Part shown: piece by piece, positions 27,157 through 36,523 of the stretch | Layout: each line of letters begins with the position of its first letter | Position numbering within the stretch: position 1 is the first letter of the stretch | Origin: DYJK01 sp040755055 | Lineage (GTDB): Bacteria; Bacteroidota; Ignavibacteria; Ignavibacteriales; Melioribacteraceae | Direction: 5' to 3' | NCBI GenBank assembly: GCA_040755055.1 | Contig: JBFMBS010000006.1 | Location: 62,001-126,000 of the forward strand | DNA: 64,000 nt | Made by a program: the position numbers and the translations under genes | The notes under the pieces: generated by a model | Databases searched by the model: none | What the model was told of the DNA's origin: nothing | What the model saw: only the letters and a program-made list of their open reading frames with translations

Positions 27157-29289
27157 TCATTTCAACAAAATCATTTTACGAACTTCGGAAAATTCTCCGC
27201 TCTTTAATTTGTAAAAATATACGCCAGAGGCGTATCCGCCTTTAGCCGCAATGCCGGATGGTAAAGACGCGCCATGGCGCGTCTCTACACCAAATTGTAC
27301 GGAATATTTTCCTGGAAGTTGTTGCTCATTCACAAGGGTTGCGACTTCTTGTCCGAGTATATTATAGATTTTTAAAGTAACATGAGACGGCATGTATGCC
27401 GTCTCTACGTTTGGAATTGTGTACTCAATTGTTGTTGACGGGTTAAACGGATTGGGATAATTCTGTTCCAACGAAAAAGATTGCGGCAGTGAATTTTCTT
27501 GTTCAACATCTGTAACTGTGCCTTCATAAAATACTAAGCCAACGCCGGACGAATACATTTGTCCGGTTGCAAGCACAACGCTCGTATTGTTTTCATTGAT
27601 GAATGCAAACTGTCCGCCTTGATTTTGCGGCAGCATGTAAATTCTTGTTCCTTCCTTTGTATAAAGTTCGTTGAACAAAAGTAGGTAGTTGTTATCTTTT
27701 GAAAAGTATCCGGCTTTTGTACCTTTAACTCTCCATGATGGTTTGCCGGTTGCAGCATCAAAAACCCAAACACCGCCGAATGCAGAAGCGGCAATTTGTT
27801 TTCCGTCGCGAGAAAACTCGAGCCACTGACCGATCACTCCGGGATCGAAATCCCAAGCTTTGGAACCGTCGCTTGTGTTGATTACGGTTATCTCTCCGCT
27901 TTTCACCATCGATGCAATCAAACTTTCATCGGGCGATAATTGCAATCCGTAATGAAGGGGCCATGAATAAATGTAAGATTTCCAAACTACGGCACCATCG
28001 GCTGTGTTTACTTTGTAAAGCCACGGATCGCTGCCGATGTAAACGTAGTTGTCATCACCGGAGAATCTAACGTTTCTAACTTGCCCGGCAACAAATTTAG
28101 CCCACAATAAATTTCCGGTTTGTAAATCGAGAAGATAAAAATCTCCCTCGCCGCTGCCGAGACCAACATATTTATTTGTGTTTGAGATTCTTATTTCATT
28201 GCTGTTGTGCCCGATAAAAAACGAACCGGTAGGAAAATTTTGTGTGTCGAAATCTTTTTCCCACAAAACTGTTGGAGAAGAAGTTTCGAGCATAACTATT
28301 TTGGGTTGAGTGATGTGTTTCTGTGCATAAGCTGCATAATTGCCGTCGCGGCTGATTGAAATTCCCCACGATTCATATCCCATCGGATGTTCCCAAAGTT
28401 TTGTGCCGTCCGGTTTGTAAAGAAATAACTTGCTCTCGGTTCTTAAATTTTCGTTGTACCAAATTTCCATTCCTTGCGTAAGTAAAATTTTGCTTTCATC
28501 ATCGGAAACAGCGCCTTGCCAAAATCCAAATTCGGTATTGATCGAAGCTTTAGTTTGAAAATTAACGTTGTAAAATTTTGCACGCGTTAATACGATTTGA
28601 TACTGCACGGCTTGGTTCAAATCAACAAATTGGTATGCATCGTTGTAACCTTCTTTGCTTGCTTTGATCATCCACTTTGTGTTGTACGGAACGGAATAGT
28701 TGAACTCGCCGTTGTTATTTGTTCCGTTGGGCAGACTGAAATCCGCACCGGTATCAAGATTCATTTGTACATTGGGAATCGGAGTACCGTTTTCATCAAC
28801 AACTTTTCCGCGAACCGTGTACGAACCGGTAATGTCGTTTTTGTCGATCACTGTAAATGAATATGCTGCCGTCACAGAAATAGAATCTGAGTTGTTGATG
28901 TGATTGATGAATTTATATTTAACAGTTCTCGTATGCTGTCCGACCGGCAGCGTACTCAGATTGCCGGTTGCCGCATCGAGTATGCAAGCAATCTCAATTT
29001 CTTCTGCCGGTGCAAGGTACAAAACCGGCGGTTGCGGAAATGTAACCGCCTCCTGATTTGTTTCGATTACTCTTGCTTCCAAATCAAAAATTAAATTTGC
29101 CGTGCCGATATTTTTTATTTTGAAACGATGCTTCAATGCAATATCAAGCGGAAGTGTTACAGACGGTATAGTGCCGAAATCTATTTGTAATGAGTTTAAA
29201 TCTTGCGAGTAAACCGGGGTGAATTTGGTCGATTCTATGAAAAATGAAATTACAAAAGCACTGAAATAAACCGTACTTTTTATTTTCAT
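27157..29289 (-). CDS. Secreted PQQ-like beta-propeller protein with T9SS sorting domain
   Basis: The 710-residue product begins with a signal peptide (STVYFSAFVISFFIE to VYSQ), then an N-terminal Ig-like domain, a carboxypeptidase-regulatory-like fold (about 155-235, YTVRGKVVDENGTPIPNVQM), a propeller of quinoprotein/WD-like blades (about 245-590, VFDAATGKPSWRVKGTKAGY), and a C-terminal type IX sorting domain (NYPNPFNPSTTIEY, IYNILGQEVATLV, SGVYFYKLKSGEFSEVRKM). The sorting domain is interrupted twice by in-frame palindromic repeats. Function beyond being a surface protein is unknown. Confidence 0.85.
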   Translation of the reverse strand: MKIKSTVYFSAFVISFFIESTKFTPVYSQDLNSLQIDFGTIPSVTLPLDIALKHRFKIKNIGTANLIFDLEARVIETNQEAVTFPQPPVLYLAPAEEIEIACILDAATGNLSTLPVGQHTRTVKYKFINHINNSDSISVTAAYSFTVIDKNDITGSYTVRGKVVDENGTPIPNVQMNLDTGADFSLPNGTNNNGEFNYSVPYNTKWMIKASKEGYNDAYQFVDLNQAVQYQIVLTRAKFYNVNFQTKASINTEFGFWQGAVSDDESKILLTQGMEIWYNENLRTESKLFLYKPDGTKLWEHPMGYESWGISISRDGNYAAYAQKHITQPKIVMLETSSPTVLWEKDFDTQNFPTGSFFIGHNSNEIRISNTNKYVGLGSGEGDFYLLDLQTGNLLWAKFVAGQVRNVRFSGDDNYVYIGSDPWLYKVNTADGAVVWKSYIYSWPLHYGLQLSPDESLIASMVKSGEITVINTSDGSKAWDFDPGVIGQWLEFSRDGKQIAASAFGGVWVFDAATGKPSWRVKGTKAGYFSKDNNYLLLFNELYTKEGTRIYMLPQNQGGQFAFINENNTSVVLATGQMYSSGVGLVFYEGTVTDVEQENSLPQSFSLEQNYPNPFNPSTTIEYTIPNVETAYMPSHVTLKIYNILGQEVATLVNEQQLPGKYSVQFGVETRHGASLPSGIAAKGGYASGVYFYKLKSGEFSEVRKMILLK
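27261..27288. repeat. Palindromic repeat inserted in coding sequence, copy 1
   Basis: The 28-base palindrome centred on GCGCCATGGCGC, bounded by GTA(A/G)AGAC and GTCTCTAC, lies inside the T9SS gene and is translated as VETRHGASLP on the minus strand. Confidence 0.8.
27384..27408. repeat. Palindromic repeat inserted in coding sequence, copy 2
   Basis: GAGACGGCAT pairs with ATGCCGTCTC. Translated as VETAYMPSH within the sorting domain of the T9SS protein, where related proteins have only two or three residues. Confidence 0.75.
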
Positions 29290-29410
29290 GTGAACCTCGC
29301 GGTTGGTATGTCAGTAAAACAATAGAAGTAGCGGAAGAAGTTCACAATCTGCAAATATATGTCAACTGTTTTTCCGATCAACTTTATTGAAGTGAATGAA
29401 GATCAAAAGA

Positions 29411-29489
29411 AATAGAACGCGGATGACACGGAAAGAGCTGATTTTCGCCGATTAAAATTTGTTTAAGTCTGTTTTATTCCGTGTCATCC
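29411..29489. repeat. Dispersed inverted-repeat element
   Basis: GGATGACACGGAA (29421-29433) pairs with TTCCGTGTCATCC (29477-29489). The left part AATAGAACGCGGA recurs exactly at 44711-44723. Confidence 0.6.
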
Positions 29490-29511
29490 ATGGTTTATAG
29501 TGTTAGCTGTA

Positions 29512-31035
29512 TCATTCAAGAGAGCCAATGTCCTTCTCTACTTCTTCAAGTATTTCGCAACTCTTAACAACACCTTTCATTTTTGTGTGATCGGGATATA
29601 GCGGGCGGTCAACATCGAGATGTGCAACATGTCTGCGCACAACTTCGCGAGCTTTTGAAACACCTTTTCCATTTGTGAAATTTCTGAAATCGAGCGCTTG
29701 TGACGCGGCAATAAATTCAATTCCTAAAACTCCGTAAGCGTTTTCCAAAATTTGTGTATTCTTAATTGCAGTGTTCATTCCCATCGAAACAAAATCTTCT
29801 TGATCTGCAGCTGCCGGAATTGATTGAATAGATGCCGGCATCGATAAAATTCTTTGCTCGACAATTAATGAATCTGCCGTATATTGACTGAGCATCAATC
29901 CCGAAAACATTCCGGCACCTTTTGTTAAAAATTCCGGAAGACCGACACTCAGCGCCGGATTCAATAAACGGTTTAATCTACGTTCGGAAAGAACACTTAC
30001 CATTGTAACGGCGGCACCAACCATATCCATCGGTAAACTTACCGGTGTGCCTTGAAAGTTTGCGCCGGTCAATGTGAGTTTGTGTTCCGGCATAAAAATC
30101 GGATTATCACCAACGCCGTTGAGTTCAGTTTCTACTTGTTCTTTTGCCCAACGGACTGCATCGTGTGCGGCACCGATTACTTGTGGAGATGAACGCATCG
30201 AGTATGCATCCTGAACTTTCGTTTTTATTTTGCCGGTTTGAAGGTCGCTGCCCATAATGTTTTTCATTATTGATTTAGCGCTTCGGATTGCGCCGTTAAA
30301 TCCGCGAACTTCATGTAATCTTGAGTCATAAGGTTTCAAGTTGGCAAGCAATGCTTCGAGTGTCATAGAGCAAGCAATCTCTGCTTGTTTAAGCCAGCGG
30401 TTAATATCATAAAGATGAATTGCGCTCATCGCAGTAAGCAAATTTGAACCGTTGATTGTTGCAAGTCCGTCGCGCGCTTGCAATCCCGGTATTTTGATTC
30501 CGGCTTTTTCAAATGCAATTTTGCCGGGCAATTTTTCTCCTTTATAATACGCTTCACCTTCACCCATCATAAGCAAAGCAACTTGGCTCATAGGTGCAAG
30601 GTCTCCACATGCACCGACAGAACCTTTCTGACAAACAACCGGTGTTACTTCTTTATTTAACATTTCGATAAGTGTTAAGGTTATTTCCGGTCTGCAGCCG
30701 CTCATTCCGTGGGCATGTACATTTATTCTTCCGGCTATGGCGCCGCGTACATATTCGATCGGTGCAGCATCGCCGATTCCGGCTGCGTGATTGTAGATCA
30801 AATATTTCTGAAATTCTTTTACCTGGTCATCGTTCAATACAACTTCTGAAAACTCGCCGATTCCGGTATTCACTCCATACATAATTTCGTGTGCGTTAAT
30901 CTTTTCTTCTAGCATCGTACGGCAAACTTTAATTCTTTCCAGTGCATCCGGGTGTAAGTCAACTTTTTCATTGTAGCGTGCAATAGCTACTAATTTTTCT
31001 ACTGTTAGATTGGAACCATCAAGAATAATGGACAT
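29512..31035 (-). CDS. hutH: Histidine/aromatic amino acid ammonia-lyase with Ala-Cys-Gly cofactor triad
   Basis: The 507-residue enzyme belongs to the MIO family that eliminates ammonia from histidine, phenylalanine or tyrosine. It has the lid tyrosine in YGVNTGIGEF, the HAAGIGD segment, INGSNLLTAMSA, and QEDFVSMG near residue 415. The triad that normally cyclises to MIO is Ala-Ser-Gly; here GSVGACGDLAP gives Ala142-Cys143-Gly144, with codon TGT clear in the DNA. Glu in QED favours histidine as substrate, but the following Phe departs from classical HutH (usually His). No hutU, hutI or hutG is adjacent. The start follows GAGG. Confidence 0.85.
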   Translation of the reverse strand: MSIILDGSNLTVEKLVAIARYNEKVDLHPDALERIKVCRTMLEEKINAHEIMYGVNTGIGEFSEVVLNDDQVKEFQKYLIYNHAAGIGDAAPIEYVRGAIAGRINVHAHGMSGCRPEITLTLIEMLNKEVTPVVCQKGSVGACGDLAPMSQVALLMMGEGEAYYKGEKLPGKIAFEKAGIKIPGLQARDGLATINGSNLLTAMSAIHLYDINRWLKQAEIACSMTLEALLANLKPYDSRLHEVRGFNGAIRSAKSIMKNIMGSDLQTGKIKTKVQDAYSMRSSPQVIGAAHDAVRWAKEQVETELNGVGDNPIFMPEHKLTLTGANFQGTPVSLPMDMVGAAVTMVSVLSERRLNRLLNPALSVGLPEFLTKGAGMFSGLMLSQYTADSLIVEQRILSMPASIQSIPAAADQEDFVSMGMNTAIKNTQILENAYGVLGIEFIAASQALDFRNFTNGKGVSKAREVVRRHVAHLDVDRPLYPDHTKMKGVVKSCEILEEVEKDIGSLE

Positions 31036-31111
31036 GTTTTTACCTCTAATAATTAAATTTGGTTATTAAACTTAAGAATAAGATGCGAAATAGCCCATAT
31101 GGTTTTGGTTT

Positions 31112-31266
31112 GGGCTAAAGCCAATTTTATTAATATTAATTATTATACCACGAGCTAAAGCTCGTGGCAATTTTAAATGAAAAATATATTTTATTTATAT
31201 AAGGATTAATAGCCACGACCTTAAGGTCGTGGGATAAAAAGAATAGGAACAAATATTGGCTTTAGC
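31112..31266. repeat. Four-palindrome REP-like unit, left copy
   Basis: In order: GGCTAAAGCC (31113-31122), CCACGAGCTAAAGCTCGTGG (31148-31167), CCACGACCTTAAGGTCGTGG (31213-31232) and GGCTTTAGC (31258-31266). The whole unit reads as a symmetric structure and is nearly identical to the one at 34394-34552. It fills most of the 307-base gap between hutH and the restriction gene. Confidence 0.85.
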
Positions 31267-31342
31267 AAAAAGCATAATTTATATTTCAAAAATCTTGAAA
31301 TAATCATAATTTGCAATAAGATATAACTGATTCGAGTTTATC

Positions 31343-34300
31343 ATGTCTCTTTTCCTCATCAAAAAGTATAAAGAAGAAGTAGAAAAACTAATTCAATACG
31401 GCGGCAGTCGTAACGAAGGAGCAATTAGTTCAGCATTTCAAAATCTGTTGAATAATTATTGCAAAACAAAAGGTCTTCTTTTAATCCCGCAATTAGAAGT
31501 AAGAACAAAAGATGGTAAGACAATTAAACCAGATGGTACAGTTAAAGATTCCTTGCGTTTGGACTGGGGTTATTGGGAAAGCAAAGACAGTAAAGATGAA
31601 CTTGAAACTGAAATTCAAAAGAAATTTGAAAAGGGCTACCCAGATAGCAATATATTATTTGAGGATTCACAAACTGCTGTTCTATATCAAAACGGTTTGG
31701 AGACCGGAAGAGCTTCTTTAAAAGAAGATGATGAAAAGCTTGATGGGCTATTAACAAAATTCGTAAGCTATGAACGACCTGAAGTACACGATTTTAGGGA
31801 AGCTGTAAAACAATTTAAGGAAGACCTTCCTTCAATTCTAGAAGCACTGCGTGAAGAAATTGAAGAAGTTTCTCTAAAGAATATTCAGTTTCAAAAATCA
31901 CGGGATGATTTTTTCGAGCTCTGTAAAAAGTCGATCAATCCTCATATTACTCTTGAAGACATCCGTGAAATGATGATACAGCATATATTGACTGAAGAAA
32001 TATTTCTGGAAGTTTTTAGCGAAACATCATTTCATAGAGAAAATAATATTGCTCGTGAACTTCAAAAAGTTGTTGATACTTTCTTCACGGGAAAAACTAA
32101 AAAAGAAACACTAGGCAAAATTGAAAATTATTATAAAGTGATTCGTAGAACAGCAACCGATATTGCAGATCACCACGAAAAACAAAAATTTCTAAAAGTT
32201 CTTTACGAGAATTTTTATAAGGTATATAATCCTAAAGCGGCTGACCGGCTCGGCGTTGTTTATACTCCCAACGAAATAGTCAGGTTTATGATTGAAAGCA
32301 CCGATTATCTTCTGCATAAAACATTTAACAAATTCCTTGGCGATAAAGATGTAGAGATTCTCGATCCTTTTACTGGAACCGGAACATACATTACCGAACT
32401 AATTGATTACCTTCCAAAGGATAAACTTAAATTCAAATATCAGAACGAAATCCATTGTAACGAAGTTGTTATACTTCCGTATTATGTAGCCAACCTGAAT
32501 ATTGAGTATACTTACTACCAGAAGATGCAGCAATACGAAGAATTTAAGAATATCTGTTTTGTTGATACGCTTGATAACCTCGGTTTTGCATTTACTACAG
32601 ACGACCAGCAATTGGATGCTTTCGGGTTTGCATCAGAAAACACTGAAAGAATAAAACGCCAGAACGAAAAGAAAATTTCCGTTATTATCAGTAATCCGCC
32701 TTACAATGCAAACCAATTAAATGAAAATGAAAACAACAAGAACCGCGAATATCCAAAGATAGATAAGCGGATAAAAGATACATATATTAAAGCAAGTACA
32801 GCACAAAAAACCAAAATGTATGATATGTATGCAAGGGCTTTGAGGTGGGCATCAGATAGATTGAACAAAAATGGTATAATTTCATTTATAAGTAATAACT
32901 CGTTTGTTGATTCTAAGACTTATGATGGGTTTAGAAAAGAAGTTATAAAAGAGTTTAATGAGATTTATATAATTGATTTAAAAGGTAATGCACGAACCAG
33001 CGGTGAAAGAAGAAGACGCGAAGCCGGAAATGTTTTTGAAGATCAAATACGCGTAGGTGTTGCAATTTACTTTCTTGTTAGAAAGGAAGGAAAACAAGGT
33101 TGTGATATTTATTATAATGCAATTCGTGATTATGTAAAATCAGATGAGAAGAAAAACTATTTAGTAGAAAATAAACTTGCTGATTTGAAGTTTACCCATA
33201 TAACTCCCGATAAAAATGGAAACTGGATTAACCTTACCGAAAATGATTTTGAATCTCTTATACCAATAGCTAATAGGCAGACAAAGCTTGCAAAAAAGAA
33301 AGAACAAGAGAATGCAATATTTAAATTGTTTTCGCTTGGTGTTGTTACAAATCGAGATGAATGGGTATATGATGATAATAAAAGTAATCTTTCAGAAAAG
33401 GTACAATATTTAATAGAAATTTATAATAAGGATAGAGAGAAGTTAGCTACTAAGTTTTCAAGAGCAGAAATAAAAGAATTAATTGATTATTCAGTTAAAT
33501 GGACTCGGGCGGTAAAAAATGATTTATTTAATAATATTGAATATAAATTTGACAATCGAAAAATTAGAAATTGTTTGTACAGAGTATTTACAAAGAAAGT
33601 CATTTATTACGATAAAAATTTGAATGAAATGCAATATCAAACACCGTCCATTTTCCCTAACGCCAAGAAAAAAAATCTAACCATAGCAATTAATCAATCA
33701 AATAAGCCATTTAACTTAGTAGCTTCTAAATATTTAGTTGATCTTCATTTTAATGGGGATTCACAATGTATCCCTTTATATCGTTATGATGAGTCAGGTA
33801 ACCGATATGATAATATCACCGATTGGGGTTTAGAACAGTTCCGTACAAATTACAAGGATAAGAAAATAACCAAGCTTGATATCTTCCATTATGTTTATGC
33901 TGTGTTACACAACCCGAAATACAGAAAGAAGTACGAGCAAAATTTAAGACGAGAGTTTCCACGAATTCCGTTATATGATGATTTCCGTTGGTGGGCAAAA
34001 CGCGGCGCAGAGTTGATGGAGCTTCATTTAAACTATGAGAGTATTTCCCCACTTCGACTAAAAAGAGTGGAAGAAAAAATTAAGAAAGATAAACCTAAAT
34101 GTTTGCTGAAAGCAGATAAAGAGAACGGGCTGATTTATATTGATGAGAATACATGCTTAACAAATGTTCCGCCGGAAGTATGGCAGTATAAACTTGGCAA
34201 CCGGACCGCTATAGAATGGGTGCTCGATCAATACAAGGAAAAGAAAATAAAAGACCCAACAGTTCGGGAAAAATTCAACAATTATAAATTTGCCGATTAT

Positions 34301-34390
34301 AAAGAGGAAGTAATTGAATTAATAAAAAAAGTTGCGAGGGTAAGTTTGGAGACTATGAAAATTGTTAATGAATTGAATAAGAGCGTTTGA
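31343..34390 (+). CDS. Single-chain restriction-modification enzyme (type IIG / ISP-like)
   Basis: One 1015-residue chain carries an N-terminal PD-(D/E)xK nuclease (PDGTV at 63-67, WESKD with Glu79 and Lys81), a helical connector, an N6-adenine methyltransferase (motif I DPFTGTGTYI from Asp341, motif IV NPPYN from Asn451), and a C-terminal target-recognition region of about 400 residues. There is no SF2 helicase domain, unlike full type ISP enzymes such as LlaBIII, so a type IIG-like mode is more likely. It should methylate and cut the same site. It is flanked on both sides by the same REP-like unit. Confidence 0.88.
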   Translation: MSLFLIKKYKEEVEKLIQYGGSRNEGAISSAFQNLLNNYCKTKGLLLIPQLEVRTKDGKTIKPDGTVKDSLRLDWGYWESKDSKDELETEIQKKFEKGYPDSNILFEDSQTAVLYQNGLETGRASLKEDDEKLDGLLTKFVSYERPEVHDFREAVKQFKEDLPSILEALREEIEEVSLKNIQFQKSRDDFFELCKKSINPHITLEDIREMMIQHILTEEIFLEVFSETSFHRENNIARELQKVVDTFFTGKTKKETLGKIENYYKVIRRTATDIADHHEKQKFLKVLYENFYKVYNPKAADRLGVVYTPNEIVRFMIESTDYLLHKTFNKFLGDKDVEILDPFTGTGTYITELIDYLPKDKLKFKYQNEIHCNEVVILPYYVANLNIEYTYYQKMQQYEEFKNICFVDTLDNLGFAFTTDDQQLDAFGFASENTERIKRQNEKKISVIISNPPYNANQLNENENNKNREYPKIDKRIKDTYIKASTAQKTKMYDMYARALRWASDRLNKNGIISFISNNSFVDSKTYDGFRKEVIKEFNEIYIIDLKGNARTSGERRRREAGNVFEDQIRVGVAIYFLVRKEGKQGCDIYYNAIRDYVKSDEKKNYLVENKLADLKFTHITPDKNGNWINLTENDFESLIPIANRQTKLAKKKEQENAIFKLFSLGVVTNRDEWVYDDNKSNLSEKVQYLIEIYNKDREKLATKFSRAEIKELIDYSVKWTRAVKNDLFNNIEYKFDNRKIRNCLYRVFTKKVIYYDKNLNEMQYQTPSIFPNAKKKNLTIAINQSNKPFNLVASKYLVDLHFNGDSQCIPLYRYDESGNRYDNITDWGLEQFRTNYKDKKITKLDIFHYVYAVLHNPKYRKKYEQNLRREFPRIPLYDDFRWWAKRGAELMELHLNYESISPLRLKRVEEKIKKDKPKCLLKADKENGLIYIDENTCLTNVPPEVWQYKLGNRTAIEWVLDQYKEKKIKDPTVREKFNNYKFADYKEEVIELIKKVARVSLETMKIVNELNKSV

Positions 34391-34393
34391 TTT

Positions 34394-34552
34394 TGGCTAA
34401 AGCCAATTTTATTAATATAAATTATTATACCACGAGCTAAAGCTCGTGGCAATTTTAGATGAAAAAAATATTTATATTTTATTTATAAAAGAATTAATAG
34501 CCACGACCTTAAGGTCGTGGTGATGAAATAAATATCCTTATGGCTTTAGCCA
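34394..34552. repeat. Four-palindrome REP-like unit, right copy
   Basis: GGCTAAAGCC (34395-34404), CCACGAGCTAAAGCTCGTGG (34430-34449), CCACGACCTTAAGGTCGTGG (34501-34520), GGCTTTAGCC (34542-34551). Direct repeat of 31112-31266. It ends a few bases before the transposase ribosome site. Confidence 0.85.
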
Positions 34553-34570
34553 CATATAATGAGGTTAGAA

Positions 34571-35005
34571 ATGCCATTTGTAAAAATCTGGATTCATCTA
34601 ATCTTCTCAACCAAAGGCCGGGAGAAAATTATATATAAAGAACTGAAAGAGAAATTAATTGATCATATAAAAGTTAACGCAAAAGAAAAACAAATCTGGA
34701 TCGATTCAATAAACGGAACCAGCAATCATCTTCATTTACTAATCTCACTTGGAACTGAACAAACAATCAGTAAAGTTGCAATGCTGCTCAAAGGAGAATC
34801 ATCTTATTGGATAAACAAAAATAAATTGACTAGACAAAAATTTGAATGGCAAGATGAATATATTGCAATATCCGTTAGTGAATCCGTTGTTGAAAAGGTT
34901 AGAAAATATATTTCAGATCAAGAAGAGCATCATAAGAAGAAAAGTTTTGGTGAAGAATATGGTCAGTTTCTAGTCAATATCGGACATAAAATTATTCCTC
35001 ATTAA
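34571..35005 (+). CDS. IS200/IS605-type Y1 transposase (REP-associated-like)
   Basis: A 144-residue single-strand transposase: opening MPFVKIWIHLIFSTKGREKI, the HUH metal motif in SNHLHLLISL, the WQDEYIAISVSESV segment, and the catalytic tyrosine in VEKVRKYISDQEEHH. ATG 34571 follows GAGG and matches the family start; an upstream in-frame ATG at 34559 is less likely. The palindromic unit directly before it resembles the hairpins recognised by such transposases, so the unit and this gene are probably partners. No TnpB is present. Confidence 0.87.
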   Translation: MPFVKIWIHLIFSTKGREKIIYKELKEKLIDHIKVNAKEKQIWIDSINGTSNHLHLLISLGTEQTISKVAMLLKGESSYWINKNKLTRQKFEWQDEYIAISVSESVVEKVRKYISDQEEHHKKKSFGEEYGQFLVNIGHKIIPH

Positions 35006-35024
35006 AAGAATTATATAACAGAAT

Positions 35025-35210
35025 ATGGGTCTTTACACAATAGTTTTTATTTTAGTTACAGTGTTACTCCTTATAGGGCTGGCTCTGTTTGGCTGGCTTA
35101 TATTCAAGCTTGATAAATGGATTGATAAAAAGGAGCGTCTGGGCAAGGGTAGTGTTTACACCACTAAAAAACAAGATCAGCCGGATACAAAAGAAGAGAA
35201 CTCCAACTAA
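35025..35210 (+). CDS. Small membrane protein
   Basis: A 61-residue frame with one helix (TIVFILVTVLLLIGLALFGW) and a charged tail rich in Lys, Asp and Asn. There is no clear ribosome site and no family is recognised. It lies 19 bases after the transposase. It may be a genuine small membrane protein or chance. Confidence 0.4.
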   Translation: MGLYTIVFILVTVLLLIGLALFGWLIFKLDKWIDKKERLGKGSVYTTKKQDQPDTKEENSN

Positions 35211-35383
35211 AATATTTACCCCCGCGAATAGACTTTGGAAAACCTTCTGTTAAAATAGAAGCATATCGAGTCTTAATAATTACATAAGAGAAGTTAAAAA
35301 ATCTTTTCATTCAGTCAAGAAATTATTAATTTTTAATTGAGTTCCGCGAGGTTCTGTTACATCTCAGCTTGTTAATGTAAGTG

Positions 35384-36493
35384 ATGGAACACCAATATAA
35401 ATTAACCACATATTTATCATTTCTAATTTTCTTTCTATTTACCGTAGAATTGCTGCCTATTAATTTTTTTATAACTGAAGAACGTGATTGGACAGCATAT
35501 GTATTATATGTAAAGGACGGGAAAGTGCCGGTTCTTAAAAATACAAATGAAGATGCCGATACCGTTGGATTTGTTTACTACCGCGATAAAGTTTTAATTG
35601 TTGACGAAGAATGGGCAAAGTTCGGCTGGAAGAAAGTTGTTTATCCGCTTAATGGATTTATCGAAGAGAAATTTCTTATCACACCTTCCGAAAAAGAGGA
35701 ACTCGACGAAAAATTTAATTACCCCTCTCCTGAAAATGAGTATTCAAAATGGGAATGGGAAATAATTGAGTGTTCCATTCAATATGCCTTTGTTAAAGAA
35801 AAGACCGATAACGCCTCGCAGACCGTTGGGTTATTAAAGGAAGGCGAAAAAATTTTAGTGGTAAAAGATCAACTGAATTTTCCCGGGATCTGGAGAAAGA
35901 GTGTTTATCCGTATAGCGGATTTATAAATTATTTCGATATAACTACCGGCGGAAACATTCCATACATAGCCGTGGGCATATCTTATGGTGCGTACCATCT
36001 GCCGTATGAAAAGAACTTGAAAAACTATTTTAATCCGTTAGGCGGTTACTTAGAATACAGTAAAACAAATTGGGACCTCGGATTTAGGTTGGGGTATGAT
36101 TACACTGAATCGCGGTTAACAACTAATTATCTTAAAACCAACCAGGTTTACTTTCATATTGTGTACAAATTTTTCAGCATTTTCAACAGCAAATTAGAAG
36201 GATATCTATTAGCCGGCGGCAATTATTGGTTTTCGAATTTCCAAAACATAAAGTACGGAACAGACAATAGTTATTTCAAATTAGAAAAAGCTTCGGGTAT
36301 AGGTTATGCTGCCGGCGGCGGACTAATTTACAACTTGAGCAATTTTTTTATAGAAGCACAATACGTTTTCTTTGGATCGAAAGAAGCAGAGTTTGGAAGA
36401 AAACCGGTTGAAGGTGAATTCCGAAGTTATAATACATTGTACCCGGGATCTAATCGTCTCGAAATCATCCTGGGGTATCGATTTGTTTTGTAG
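35384..36493 (+). CDS. Envelope protein with SH3-like repeats and outer-membrane barrel
   Basis: The 369-residue product has an N-terminal hydrophobic signal (LSFLIFFLFTVELLPINFF), two SH3-like segments (about 40-95 and 125-180; GKVPVLKNTNEDADTVGFVY and QTVGLLKEGEKILVV) and a C-terminal beta-barrel-like part of alternating strands ending in LEIILGYRFVL. SH3-like domains in such proteins often bind peptidoglycan. It heads a four-gene same-strand cluster reaching 41178. Confidence 0.65.
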   Translation: MEHQYKLTTYLSFLIFFLFTVELLPINFFITEERDWTAYVLYVKDGKVPVLKNTNEDADTVGFVYYRDKVLIVDEEWAKFGWKKVVYPLNGFIEEKFLITPSEKEELDEKFNYPSPENEYSKWEWEIIECSIQYAFVKEKTDNASQTVGLLKEGEKILVVKDQLNFPGIWRKSVYPYSGFINYFDITTGGNIPYIAVGISYGAYHLPYEKNLKNYFNPLGGYLEYSKTNWDLGFRLGYDYTESRLTTNYLKTNQVYFHIVYKFFSIFNSKLEGYLLAGGNYWFSNFQNIKYGTDNSYFKLEKASGIGYAAGGGLIYNLSNFFIEAQYVFFGSKEAEFGRKPVEGEFRSYNTLYPGSNRLEIILGYRFVL

Positions 36494-36523
36494 GTATAAA
36501 ATATTAATAACAAAATAAACCTG

